DNA of 64,000 bases, taken from contig OY969889.1 in the NCBI GenBank assembly GCA_963704335.1, positions 124,001-188,000 of the forward strand, read 5' to 3'. Positions 53,039 to 60,490 of the stretch are shown here, piece after piece; position 1 is the first letter of the stretch, and each line of letters begins with the position of its first letter. Both the position numbers and the translations under genes were made by a program. Origin of the DNA: PALSA-612 sp963704335 (GTDB taxonomy: Bacteria > Actinomycetota > Thermoleophilia > Gaiellales > Gaiellaceae). Under the pieces are notes generated by a model. It did not search any database and was not told where the DNA came from. It worked only from the letters and a program-made list of their open reading frames with translations.

Positions 53039-53988
53039 CGCGCCACGCTACTCCGTCGTCGTGCCCGTGTACCGGAACGAGGCGACGCTCGCGGCGCTCG
53101 TCGAGCGGCTGGAGGGGCTCGCCGGCGAGCTCGACGCCCCGCTCGAGATCGTGTTCGTCGTGGACGGCTCGCCGGACGGTTCTCTTGTCCTGCTGCGCAG
53201 GCTCCTGGCCGAGCCAGGCGGCGTTCTCGTCGCAGCTGATCGCGCTCACCCGGAACTTCGGCTCCTTCAGCGCGATCCGCGCCGGCCTGGCGGCGGCGGA
53301 AGGGGAGCTGCTGGCGGTGATGGCAGCTGACCTGCAAGAGCCGGTCTCGCTCGTGCGGGAGTTCTTTCGCCGGCTGGACACGGGCGAGGTCGACGTCACT
53401 GTCGGCGCGCGCAGCTCGCGCGCCGACGACCGCGCCGGCCAGACGGCGTCGCGGCTCTTCTGGTGGCTCTACCGGCACCTTGTCCAACCGGACATCCCGG
53501 CGGGCGGCGTCGACGTGTTCGGCTGCACCCGGCAGGTCGCGAACGAGCTCGTGCGTATGGACGAGTCGCACACGAGCCTCGTCGGGCTCCTCTACTGGGT
53601 GGGCTTCCGGCGCGCCGAGGTGGCGTACGACCGCCTGCCGCGTCCCGAGGGCAAGAGCGCGTGGAGCTTCCGCCGCAAGGTGCGCTACCTGCTGGACAGC
53701 ATCTACTCGTTCACCGACGTGCCGATCACGCTCATCATCGCGCTGGGCGTGGTGGGCGTCGTCGTGAGCACCGTCTCGGCCCTTGCCGTCCTCGTCGCAT
53801 GGGCCACGGACCAGATCGACGTGGCGGGCTACACGCCGCTCATCCTCGCGGTGTTCTTCATGACGTCGCTGATCATCATCGCCCTGGGCATCGTCGGGTC
53901 CTATGTCTGGCGGACGTACGAGAACAGCAAGGGCCGGCCCGACTCCGTGACGATGACGCACGAGCGGTTCGGCGGTGGAGGGGGCTAA
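53028..53988 (+). CDS. Family 2 glycosyltransferase with two C-terminal membrane helices; one frameshift as given
   Basis: A GT2 of about 319 residues, of the GtrB type. YSVVVPVYRNEATLAALV, IVFVVDGSPDGS, then (after the break) QLIALTRNFGSFSAIRAGL and VMAADLQEPVSL. Membrane helices lie at ITLIIALGVVGVVVSTVSAL and LILAVFFMTSLIIIALGIVG. The frame shifts at about 53218-53224 and is restored by removing one base from GGCGGCG, giving FSSQLIAL. It overlaps the aminotransferase by 11 bp and GtrA by 14 bp, so the three genes are tightly coupled. It likely makes a polyprenyl-phosphate sugar handed to GtrA. Confidence 0.87.
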
Positions 53989-54394
53989 CGCCGGATCCAC
54001 GCGCGGGCAGGTGCTCCGCTTCGGAGCGCTGGGCGGCGCCAACACCGCGCTGACGACAGCTGCGTTCTACCTCCTGGCGTGGGTCTTGCCCGCCGAGGTC
54101 GCGTTCACGATCGTCTACGCGGCCGGGATCGTCTTCGTAGCCCTGACCACTCCGCGCTACGTCTTCCGCGCGACCGCGTCCTGGTCGCGCAGGCTCGCTC
54201 TCGCCGGTTGGTACGTGGCCGTGTACCTCGTGGGCCTGGGCATCGTGGCGCTCCTCGACTCGGTGCTGGACGCGTCTCGAATCGTCGTCGTGCTGGGGAC
54301 CGTGGCCGTGACCGCGCCGCTCAGCTTCCTCGGGGCAAGGCTTCTCTTCGTGCGCGGACGTCAGCCAGCGGGCGGTAACGCGCCGTCGGGGTAG
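53975..54394 (+). CDS. GtrA family membrane protein
   Basis: A 139-residue GtrA-like protein with four transmembrane helices (RFGALGGANTALTTAAFYLL to APLSFLGARLLFV). The start is GTG at 53975, inside the end of the GT2 gene. It probably cooperates with that GT2 to flip a polyprenyl-phosphate sugar. Second GtrA of the region (compare 45074). Its end overlaps the convergent acyltransferase by 34 bp. Confidence 0.85.
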   Translation: MEGANAGSTRGQVLRFGALGGANTALTTAAFYLLAWVLPAEVAFTIVYAAGIVFVALTTPRYVFRATASWSRRLALAGWYVAVYLVGLGIVALLDSVLDASRIVVVLGTVAVTAPLSFLGARLLFVRGRQPAGGNAPSG

Positions 54395-55020
54395 CCTCGC
54401 CGGAAGTGACCCCACCACGGATAGACCTGGGCCAGGCGGCCGTCGCTGCACTCGACGTCCGCTGTCGAGCCGATGATGCGCGCCGGAACACCCGCGACCA
54501 CCGTGTCCGCGGGCACGTCTTCCCGCACGACACTCCCCGCCGCGACGAGCGCCCCCTCGCCCACCTCGACGGACGGGAAGATCGTCGACGCAGCGCCGAT
54601 CACGGCCGCACGCCGGATCGTCGGCCCTTCGGTGCAGGTGTCGGACGGCGGATGCGGATCGTTGAGGAGAACGGCCCGCGGGAAGATCCAGACGAGCTCC
54701 TCGATGACCGTGAACTGGGGAACGAATACGCCGCTGTGCAGGCGAGCGTGGTCGCCGATCGTCAGCTCGCCCTGCAGGTCGCAATCCGTGCCGATGCGCA
54801 CGCCGTCGCCGATCCGCGACTTCTCCCTGATCTTGACGCCGTGGCCACACTCGAAGTCGTCGCCGATCTCGACGTCCGCGTAGATGACGCTGTGACTGCG
54901 AACGAGCGCGCGGCTGCCGATACGGCAATCTCCGACGAGGCAGAACGGGCCGACCTCCGCGCCATCGCCGACGGCGGCAGCAGGGCTTACGATGGACGTT
55001 TCGTGGATGCCGGCTCCCAC
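54361..55020 (-). CDS. Left-handed beta-helix acyltransferase (sugar N-acetyltransferase candidate)
   Basis: A 219-residue hexapeptide-repeat acyltransferase. Imperfect [LIV]-G-x4 repeats run from IHETSIVSPAAAVGDGAEVG through VVAGVPARIIG, with the trimer-forming helix near the C-terminus. Such enzymes use acetyl-CoA to acylate amino sugars. With the DegT aminotransferase and the FdtA-like ketoisomerase next door it fits the third step (FdtC/QdtC) of a dTDP-3-acetamido sugar route. I chose GTG at 55020 because the beta-helix begins nine residues in. The divergent ketoisomerase start is only 24 bp away. Confidence 0.85.
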   Translation of the reverse strand: MGAGIHETSIVSPAAAVGDGAEVGPFCLVGDCRIGSRALVRSHSVIYADVEIGDDFECGHGVKIREKSRIGDGVRIGTDCDLQGELTIGDHARLHSGVFVPQFTVIEELVWIFPRAVLLNDPHPPSDTCTEGPTIRRAAVIGAASTIFPSVEVGEGALVAAGSVVREDVPADTVVAGVPARIIGSTADVECSDGRLAQVYPWWGHFRRGYPDGALPPAG

Positions 55021-55044
55021 CGGGCGATCATAGGGCCGACGAGT

Positions 55045-55443
55045 GTGCCCGGAGTCACCGTGCACCAGCTGACGCACGCGCGCGACGAACGCGGTGCTCT
55101 GTCGGCGCTCGAGCTGGCCGACTGCCCCTTCGAGCCACGGCGATTCTTTGCCGTCTACGACGTCCCCAGCGAGTCGGTTCGCGGCGCGCACGCCCACCGG
55201 GCATGCCACCAGTTCCTGGTCTGCGTCGCCGGCAGCCTCAAGTGCCTCGTCGACGACGGCAGCTCGCAGGACGAGGTCGATCTCGACGGTCCGACCGTCG
55301 GCCTGCACATCCCTCCGCTGATCTGGGGAACCCAGTGGAAATACACGCGCGACGCCGTGCTGCTCGTGCTCGCGTCGCATCCGTACGACGCGGCGGACTA
55401 CATCCGCGACTACGACGCGTTTCTCGCTCTCGTCGGGGGCTAG
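55045..55443 (+). CDS. dTDP-4-oxo-6-deoxyhexose 3,4-ketoisomerase (FdtA/QdtA-like cupin)
   Basis: A 132-residue cupin. RGAHAHRACHQFLVCVAGSL holds the active-site His pair of the WxcM/FdtA family, IPPLIWGTQWKY the following sheet, and SHPYDAADYIRDYDAF the conserved C-terminus. FdtA and QdtA isomerise dTDP-4-dehydro-6-deoxyglucose to 3-keto sugars, the step before 3-amination. The product stereochemistry (Fuc3NAc or Qui3NAc) cannot be told. No RmlA or RmlB is in view to supply the substrate. GTG at 55045 gives the family's usual length. A longer frame from 54406 runs antisense to the acyltransferase and is rejected. Confidence 0.85.
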   Translation: MPGVTVHQLTHARDERGALSALELADCPFEPRRFFAVYDVPSESVRGAHAHRACHQFLVCVAGSLKCLVDDGSSQDEVDLDGPTVGLHIPPLIWGTQWKYTRDAVLLVLASHPYDAADYIRDYDAFLALVGG

Positions 55444-56687
55444 AGGGTGGCCTCGGCGGTCTCCGCCGGCGGCCGGCGGTGGGCGAGGGTGATGGCGACC
55501 GCCGGCAGCGCAACGGCGATCGTCGCGCCGACGGCGATCGCCTCCACTCCGATGTCGTTGTACGCGGCCCCGCCCGCGAGCGCGAGTGCGGCGCCTGTGA
55601 AGCCCGAGAGCAGGTCGGAAAAGCCGACGAGCTTGCCGCGCTCTGACAGCGCCGCGCAATCGACGAGCTCCGTCGTCGCGGCCACATAGGAGAACACCCA
55701 CCCCAGCCCCAGCCCGAAGAGCGCGAAGCTCATCGCGAAAACGCTCGTGATCCAGATCATGACGATGGTCGACAGCCCCATCACCAGTAGGCCGCCGACG
55801 AGCGCAACCAGCCGTCCGATGCGGTCGATCACGTTCCCGACGACGAGCACGAGCCCGTACATGCCGACGACGTGCGCGCTGATCACCCAGAACGTGTCGG
55901 CCTGGCTGTGCCCGTGGCCGACGACGATGTAGCCGGAGAGGTTCATTACGGACACCATCACCGCGAAGCTCGCCACGGCCGCGACGAGCGCGGTGATCAC
56001 GCCCGGCCGGCGCAGGATCTCCCTGAGCGGCGCAGCCGTCGAGCTTGCGGTCTCGCCTTCGGCGCCGTAGCCGAGCGCCTCGCCGATCCGCTTCGGATCG
56101 GGTCGCACGGACAGCGCGATGCCGAGCCCAACGCACATGATCAGCCCGGCGACGAGCCACGGGACGACGAGCGAGTCGGCATCCACGTGATGCTCGCCCG
56201 CGAACAGCGGTCGGAAGACGAGTGGGCCGAAGGCCGCACCGATCACCGCTCCGAAGAGCACGAGCGAGATACCGCGTGCGCGGCGTTCCGGCGGGTACAT
56301 GTCCGCGGCGGCCGCCCGCGCGAGGATCACGGTGCCCGCCGAGGCGCCGACGAGGCCCAGTCCGAGCACGACGAGCGGCGTCGACTCCCAGTGACAGCCG
56401 AGCGCCACCGTGACGGTCGCGACGATGCCGGTGGCAAAGCCGCCCGAGATGACGGGCGTCCGGCCGTACTTGTCCATCGCCCTTCCCGCCGGTAGCGCCG
56501 CGAGGGCCGCAGTACTGAGGAAGATGGCCGGCCCCAGCCCGACGATGCTCTCGATACCCGTCACGAGCACAAGCGTCGTCGTGCCCACGGCAACGGCCAC
56601 CTGCATCATCCCTCCGGAGGCCGCCAGCCCGGCCGCCAGCAGGATCGTGTTGCGGCGGATCGGGAAGTCGGTCGCCTGTGGCTTCAC
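55440..56687 (-). CDS. MFS transporter
   Basis: A 415-residue major facilitator with 12 predicted helices. The motif between helices 2 and 3 is AGRAMDKYGRTPVISGG, a good match to GxLxDrxGrrp, and the second-half equivalent is GNVIDRIGRLVALVGG. The central loop is short. Substrate unknown. Drug or small-molecule efflux is the usual role of such sequences. It starts with GTG at 56687, which overlaps the upstream UDG-like gene's stop (GTGA), and its end overlaps the FdtA gene by 4 bp in convergent orientation. Confidence 0.88.
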   Translation of the reverse strand: MKPQATDFPIRRNTILLAAGLAASGGMMQVAVAVGTTTLVLVTGIESIVGLGPAIFLSTAALAALPAGRAMDKYGRTPVISGGFATGIVATVTVALGCHWESTPLVVLGLGLVGASAGTVILARAAAADMYPPERRARGISLVLFGAVIGAAFGPLVFRPLFAGEHHVDADSLVVPWLVAGLIMCVGLGIALSVRPDPKRIGEALGYGAEGETASSTAAPLREILRRPGVITALVAAVASFAVMVSVMNLSGYIVVGHGHSQADTFWVISAHVVGMYGLVLVVGNVIDRIGRLVALVGGLLVMGLSTIVMIWITSVFAMSFALFGLGLGWVFSYVAATTELVDCAALSERGKLVGFSDLLSGFTGAALALAGGAAYNDIGVEAIAVGATIAVALPAVAITLAHRRPPAETAEATL

Positions 56688-57202
56688 CGCAGTGATTCAA
56701 TCAGCCCGGCACGGAACGCCCGCGCTCCGCCGTGAGCGGGGTGACGGACGTAGGGCCCGCCGAGCACGGCGTGCGCGACGCGCCCAACCGCGACGGCATC
56801 CCGGCCGCGCGTCAGCTCTTCCAGGAACGGCAGAGCGGCGTCGACTTCAGTGCGCGTCGGGCGCCGGTTCGTCGACGCCGTGCCGGGATGCGTCGGGACG
56901 ACGTTCCACAGCAGGACGGTGCCCTCGAGCCCGAGCTCGGCGAGCACGCGGTGGACGATGGTCGCCGTGGCCTCGGCCGGGCCGCCACCCGTCAGTTGCC
57001 GTTCGGACGTGAAAGGGATCCCTGAGACTCGCGCGCCACGGTATCCGGGCGCCTCGCCCACGAGCACGAGTTGCGCGTCGCGCCGGGACTCGAGATACGC
57101 GTCTAGCCGATCTCGGAGCAGCCTCGATGCGCGGTACTGGTTGAACGTCCGGCCGATCTCGGCCGCCGCCAGGCGGGCGACGAAGCCGTCGGCTTCTACC
57201 AC
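56684..57202 (-). CDS. Uracil-DNA glycosylase superfamily protein
   Basis: A 172-residue protein of the UDG fold. The motif LVLVGEAPGYRGARVSGIPF corresponds to the first active-site motif (GxxPG). LLWNVVPTHPG and, near the end, GRVAHAVLGG resemble the later motifs. The second motif lacks the usual HPSP form (VRHPAHGGARAF is in its place), so the subfamily is uncertain and the enzyme may be diverged. In the family it would remove uracil from DNA. GTG at 57202 overlaps the nitroreductase stop by 7 bp. Longer frames upstream lie inside that gene. Confidence 0.8.
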   Translation of the reverse strand: MVEADGFVARLAAAEIGRTFNQYRASRLLRDRLDAYLESRRDAQLVLVGEAPGYRGARVSGIPFTSERQLTGGGPAEATATIVHRVLAELGLEGTVLLWNVVPTHPGTASTNRRPTRTEVDAALPFLEELTRGRDAVAVGRVAHAVLGGPYVRHPAHGGARAFRAGLIESLR

Positions 57203-57801
57203 CGTTCCCAGCGAACGACGTCGTCGATCGGCTTCCAGCCGCGCTTCGCCGAGCCCTGAACGGTGGTCTCCGGTCCCTGCTTGCCCATGGTGAGGACGGC
57301 GCAGGGCTGTACGTCTGCCGGGACGCCAAGCAGTCCGCGCAGGCCTTCCCAACCTTCACCCGGCATGCCGTAGACGCCACAGGCAAGCCCCTCGTCGAGC
57401 GCGGCGAGCCAGATCAGCATCACCGCAGCCCCCGCGTCGATCCACCAGTAGGGCACGGGCCATGCGAACTCTTCTTCTTCCTCCTCCCCGTGCGTCTTGT
57501 CGGGCTCGCGATAACGCGCGCGATAGTCCTCCTCGCGAACACAAACGACAATGTGTGCCGGGGCACGGGAGATCCACGGCTCGAGGCCTGCGGCGACGTA
57601 CTCTGGCTCGAGCGCCAGCTCGGCCATCGCTCGCCTCGTCTCCTCGTCAGTGACGACGACGAGGCGCAGACCCTGGCTGTGGCCGGCGCTGGGGATCTTC
57701 CGGCCACGGGCGACGATCCGCTCGAGCATCTCGCGGGGTACGGGGTCCGGCAGATAGCTGCGGACGGCCTTGCGGCGGCGCAGCACGTCGGCGAAGTCCA
57801 T
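57196..57801 (-). CDS. Nitroreductase family protein
   Basis: A 201-residue FMN-dependent nitroreductase-like protein. VLRRRKAVRSYLPDPVP is the FMN-phosphate-binding start, IPSAGHSQGLRLVVVTD the second contact, and PYWWIDAGAAVMLIWLAALDEGL the dimer helix with the FMN ring contacts. GKQGPET closes the domain. An unusual Glu run (EEEEEE) occurs in the loop before PYWWIDAG. The substrate is unknown. The ATG at 57801 shares its bases with the divergent PLD gene start region (CCATGATG), and MRCI at 57813 is an alternative start. Confidence 0.88.
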   Translation of the reverse strand: MDFADVLRRRKAVRSYLPDPVPREMLERIVARGRKIPSAGHSQGLRLVVVTDEETRRAMAELALEPEYVAAGLEPWISRAPAHIVVCVREEDYRARYREPDKTHGEEEEEEFAWPVPYWWIDAGAAVMLIWLAALDEGLACGVYGMPGEGWEGLRGLLGVPADVQPCAVLTMGKQGPETTVQGSAKRGWKPIDDVVRWERW

Positions 57802-57802
57802 G

Positions 57803-58889
57803 ATGCAACGCATGATCACATGCCGGACGCTGACGGACGGTGGGCAGACAGCCGCCGACGTGGCCCGTGACATTGCGGCGTTCGTCGACGCGGCTCGGGA
57901 GAGCCTCGACCTGGCGTTGTACGACCTCAAGCTCGCGGGCGATGCCGAGGCGCTCGTGCTGGGTGCAATCCGGCAAGCCGGTGAGCGCGGCGTAGCCGTG
58001 CGGCTCGCGTACAACATCGATCACCCGAACCCGATCCCCGTGCCGCCGCCGCCGGAGTGCATCCCCGAGGACATCGCGGCGCTGCCGGTCCCCGACACGT
58101 GCCGTCTCGGGCATCCCGGATCTCATGCACCACAAGTTCGCCGTGCGCGATGGGGCGGCCGTACTCACCGGGTCGACGAACTGGACAAACGACTCGTGGA
58201 CCCGGCAGGAGAACGTCATCCTCACCGTCGAGGCCGATGCGCTCGGCAAGGCGTACGCGCTCGCGTTCGACGAGCTCTGGTCGGGCCGGCCCGTGCTGAA
58301 GGCGGGACGGGTGGAGCCACGTCCAGTCGACGTCGGCGAGACAGTCGTGCGCCCGTGGTTCTGTCCCGGCTACGGCGACGCGCTCTCGCACCGTGTGGCG
58401 AAGGCGATCGGGCGCGCGAGGCGCCGCGTCCGCATCTGCTCGCCGGTAATCTCGGCCGGGCCGATCCTGGGGACGCTGGCCCAGGTGGCGGGAGAGGGCC
58501 AGGTAGACGTCGCCGGCTGCGTGGATGCGACGCAGCTCGCGTACGTCCATCAGCAGTGGTCGGCGATGGAGGTCTCGGCCTGGAAGATCCCGCTGCTCGA
58601 GGCGATCCTCGAGCGCGCGCCGTTCTCGGGGAAGAACTCGACGCCGTGGACGCCCGGCAGCCTCCACGACTTCATGCACGCGAAGGTGACGGTCGCCGAC
58701 GACGTCGTGTTCTGCGGCTCGTTCAACCTCTCGCGCTCCGGCGAGCACAACGCGGAGGACATGCTCGAGATCCACGACGCGTCGCTGGCCAACGAGCTGG
58801 CGGCGTTCGTCGACGGCGTACGCGGCCGCTACGGGCGCTTCAGGCTGCCGGTCTTGCCGAACAGGGCGGCGATTACGGACAGGTCCTAG
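57803..58889 (+). CDS. Phospholipase D family protein; one frameshift as given
   Basis: A protein of about 360 residues after correction with two HKD motifs: HHKFAVRD, followed by GSTNWTNDSW, and HAKVTVAD, followed by GSFNLSRSGEHNAEDML. This paired arrangement is that of the PLD superfamily (phospholipase, cardiolipin synthase, or nuclease/transphosphatidylase). No signal peptide or membrane segment is apparent, so a nuclease-like or cytoplasmic lipid enzyme are both possible. The frame breaks at about 58095-58112, near VPDTCRLG and GIPDLMHHK. Start ATG at 57803 or 57812. The gene ends one base inside the second copy of the 47-bp repeat. Confidence 0.85.
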
Positions 58890-58934
58890 TGCCTGGCACT
58901 GAGGTGTGACAATTCAGCGCCAATTCGTCCACAG
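58888..58934. repeat. Dispersed 47-bp intergenic repeat, copy 2
   Basis: The second copy of the element at 6508-6554, identical at 41 of 47 positions and again beginning with the AGTGCCTGGCACT palindrome and ending GTCCACAG. It lies between convergent genes (PLD plus, guaA minus), 21 bp before the guaA stop. The shared convergent setting suggests a transcript-end role or insertion preference for such sites. Confidence 0.6.
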
Positions 58935-58954
58935 GCGGGCTGGTCCGCGCGGGC

Positions 58955-60490
58955 TTATTCCCACTCAATGGTGCTGGGCGGCTTGGACGTGACGTCGTAG
59001 ACGACGCGGTTCACGGCCGGGATCTCGTTGACGATGCGGCCGGAAACCGTCTCCAGGAGGTCGTACGGGAGCCGTGCCCAGTCGGCCGTCATCGCGTCCT
59101 CGCTCGTCACCGCACGGATCACGATCGGGTAGCCGTAGGTCCGCTCGTCGCCTTGCACGCCCACCGACCGGATCGCCGGCAGCACGCAGAAGCACTGCCA
59201 CAGCTCGCGGTAGAGGCCGGCGCGTCGCACCTCCTCGAGCAGGATGGCGTCGGCCTCGCGGAGCGTCTCCAGGCGCTCCCGCGTGACCTCGCCGATGATC
59301 CGGACGGCGAGCCCCGGCCCGGGAAATGGATGCCGCCAGACCATCGCCTCCGGCAGCCCGAGCTCCTCCCCCACACGCCGCACCTCGTCCTTGAACAGCT
59401 GGCGCAGCGGCTCGACGAGCTCCATCTCCATGTCTTCGGGCAGACCGCCGACGTTGTGATGGGACTTGATGCGTGCGGCCACACCGGCCTCGCCGCCTGA
59501 CTCGATGACATCCGAGTAGAGCGTCCCCTGGACGAGAAACGGCACCTCGCCCAGTCGCCGCGCCTCCTCCTCGAACACGCGGATGAAGTCCTCGCCGATG
59601 CGGCGGCGCTTCTCCTCCGGGTCGTCGATGCCTTCGAGCCGCGCCAGGAAGCGCTCCTCCGCCTCGACGTGCACGAGCGGCACGTGGAAGTGCTCGCCGA
59701 AGGTGTCCACGACCTGCATCGCCTCGTCCTTGCGCAGGAGCCCGTGGTCGACGAAGACGCAGGTCAACTGGTCGCCGACGGCTCGGTGGACGAGCAGCGC
59801 AGCTACCGCCGAATCGACGCCGCCCGACAGCCCGCAGAGCACCCGATCGGAGCCGACCTGCGCGCGAATCCGCTCCACCTGCTCGTCGATGACCGCAGTC
59901 GCCGTCCAGCCCGGCGACGCTCCCGCGACGCGATAGAGGAAGTTCTCGAGCATCGCCTGGCCGTCCGGCGTGTGCACCACCTCGGGGTGGAACTGCACGC
60001 CGTAGAGGCCACGTTGCGCGGCCTCGAACGCCGCCACCGGCGTCGAAGCCGATCCCGCCGTGACCTGCGCGCCCTCAGGCGGCGCCGTCACGGTGTCGCG
60101 ATGGCTCATCCAGCACACCTGCTCGGAGGCAAGCCCCGTGAACAGCTCGCCGCCGTCGAGGCGCAAGGCCGTCTTCCCGAACTCGGAGACGTCCGTCCGC
60201 TCGACCGCGCCCCCCAGCTCCTTCGCCATCAGCTGTGCCCCGTAGCAGATGCCCAGCGTCGGCACGCCCAGCTCGAAGAGCGCAGGGTCGACCTGGGGAG
60301 CATCCGCTGCGTAGACGGAAGCTGGCCCACCGGAGAGGATCAACGCGGCCGGCTTGCGCAGCCCCACGTCACTTGCCGAGACGCCGTGGCCGACGAGCTC
60401 CGAGTAGACCCCGGCCTCCCGCACTCGCCGTGCGATCAGCTGTGCGTACTGACCGCCCAGGTCGAGCACGAGGACCGGCCCCGTGCTCAC
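58955..60490 (-). CDS. guaA: GMP synthase (glutamine-hydrolysing)
   Basis: A 511-residue two-domain enzyme converting XMP to GMP. The N-terminal class I amidotransferase has VLVLDLGGQYAQLIARR, the nucleophile Cys in LGICYGAQLM, and the HPE triad YGVQFHPEVVH. The ATP pyrophosphatase domain has VLCGLSGGVDSAVAAL, and the C-terminal dimerisation domain ends SKPPSTIEWE. Start GTG at 60490 overlaps the guaB stop (GTGA), so the two GMP-pathway enzymes are translationally coupled. No frame break occurs in this gene. Confidence 0.97.
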   Translation of the reverse strand: MSTGPVLVLDLGGQYAQLIARRVREAGVYSELVGHGVSASDVGLRKPAALILSGGPASVYAADAPQVDPALFELGVPTLGICYGAQLMAKELGGAVERTDVSEFGKTALRLDGGELFTGLASEQVCWMSHRDTVTAPPEGAQVTAGSASTPVAAFEAAQRGLYGVQFHPEVVHTPDGQAMLENFLYRVAGASPGWTATAVIDEQVERIRAQVGSDRVLCGLSGGVDSAVAALLVHRAVGDQLTCVFVDHGLLRKDEAMQVVDTFGEHFHVPLVHVEAEERFLARLEGIDDPEEKRRRIGEDFIRVFEEEARRLGEVPFLVQGTLYSDVIESGGEAGVAARIKSHHNVGGLPEDMEMELVEPLRQLFKDEVRRVGEELGLPEAMVWRHPFPGPGLAVRIIGEVTRERLETLREADAILLEEVRRAGLYRELWQCFCVLPAIRSVGVQGDERTYGYPIVIRAVTSEDAMTADWARLPYDLLETVSGRIVNEIPAVNRVVYDVTSKPPSTIEWE

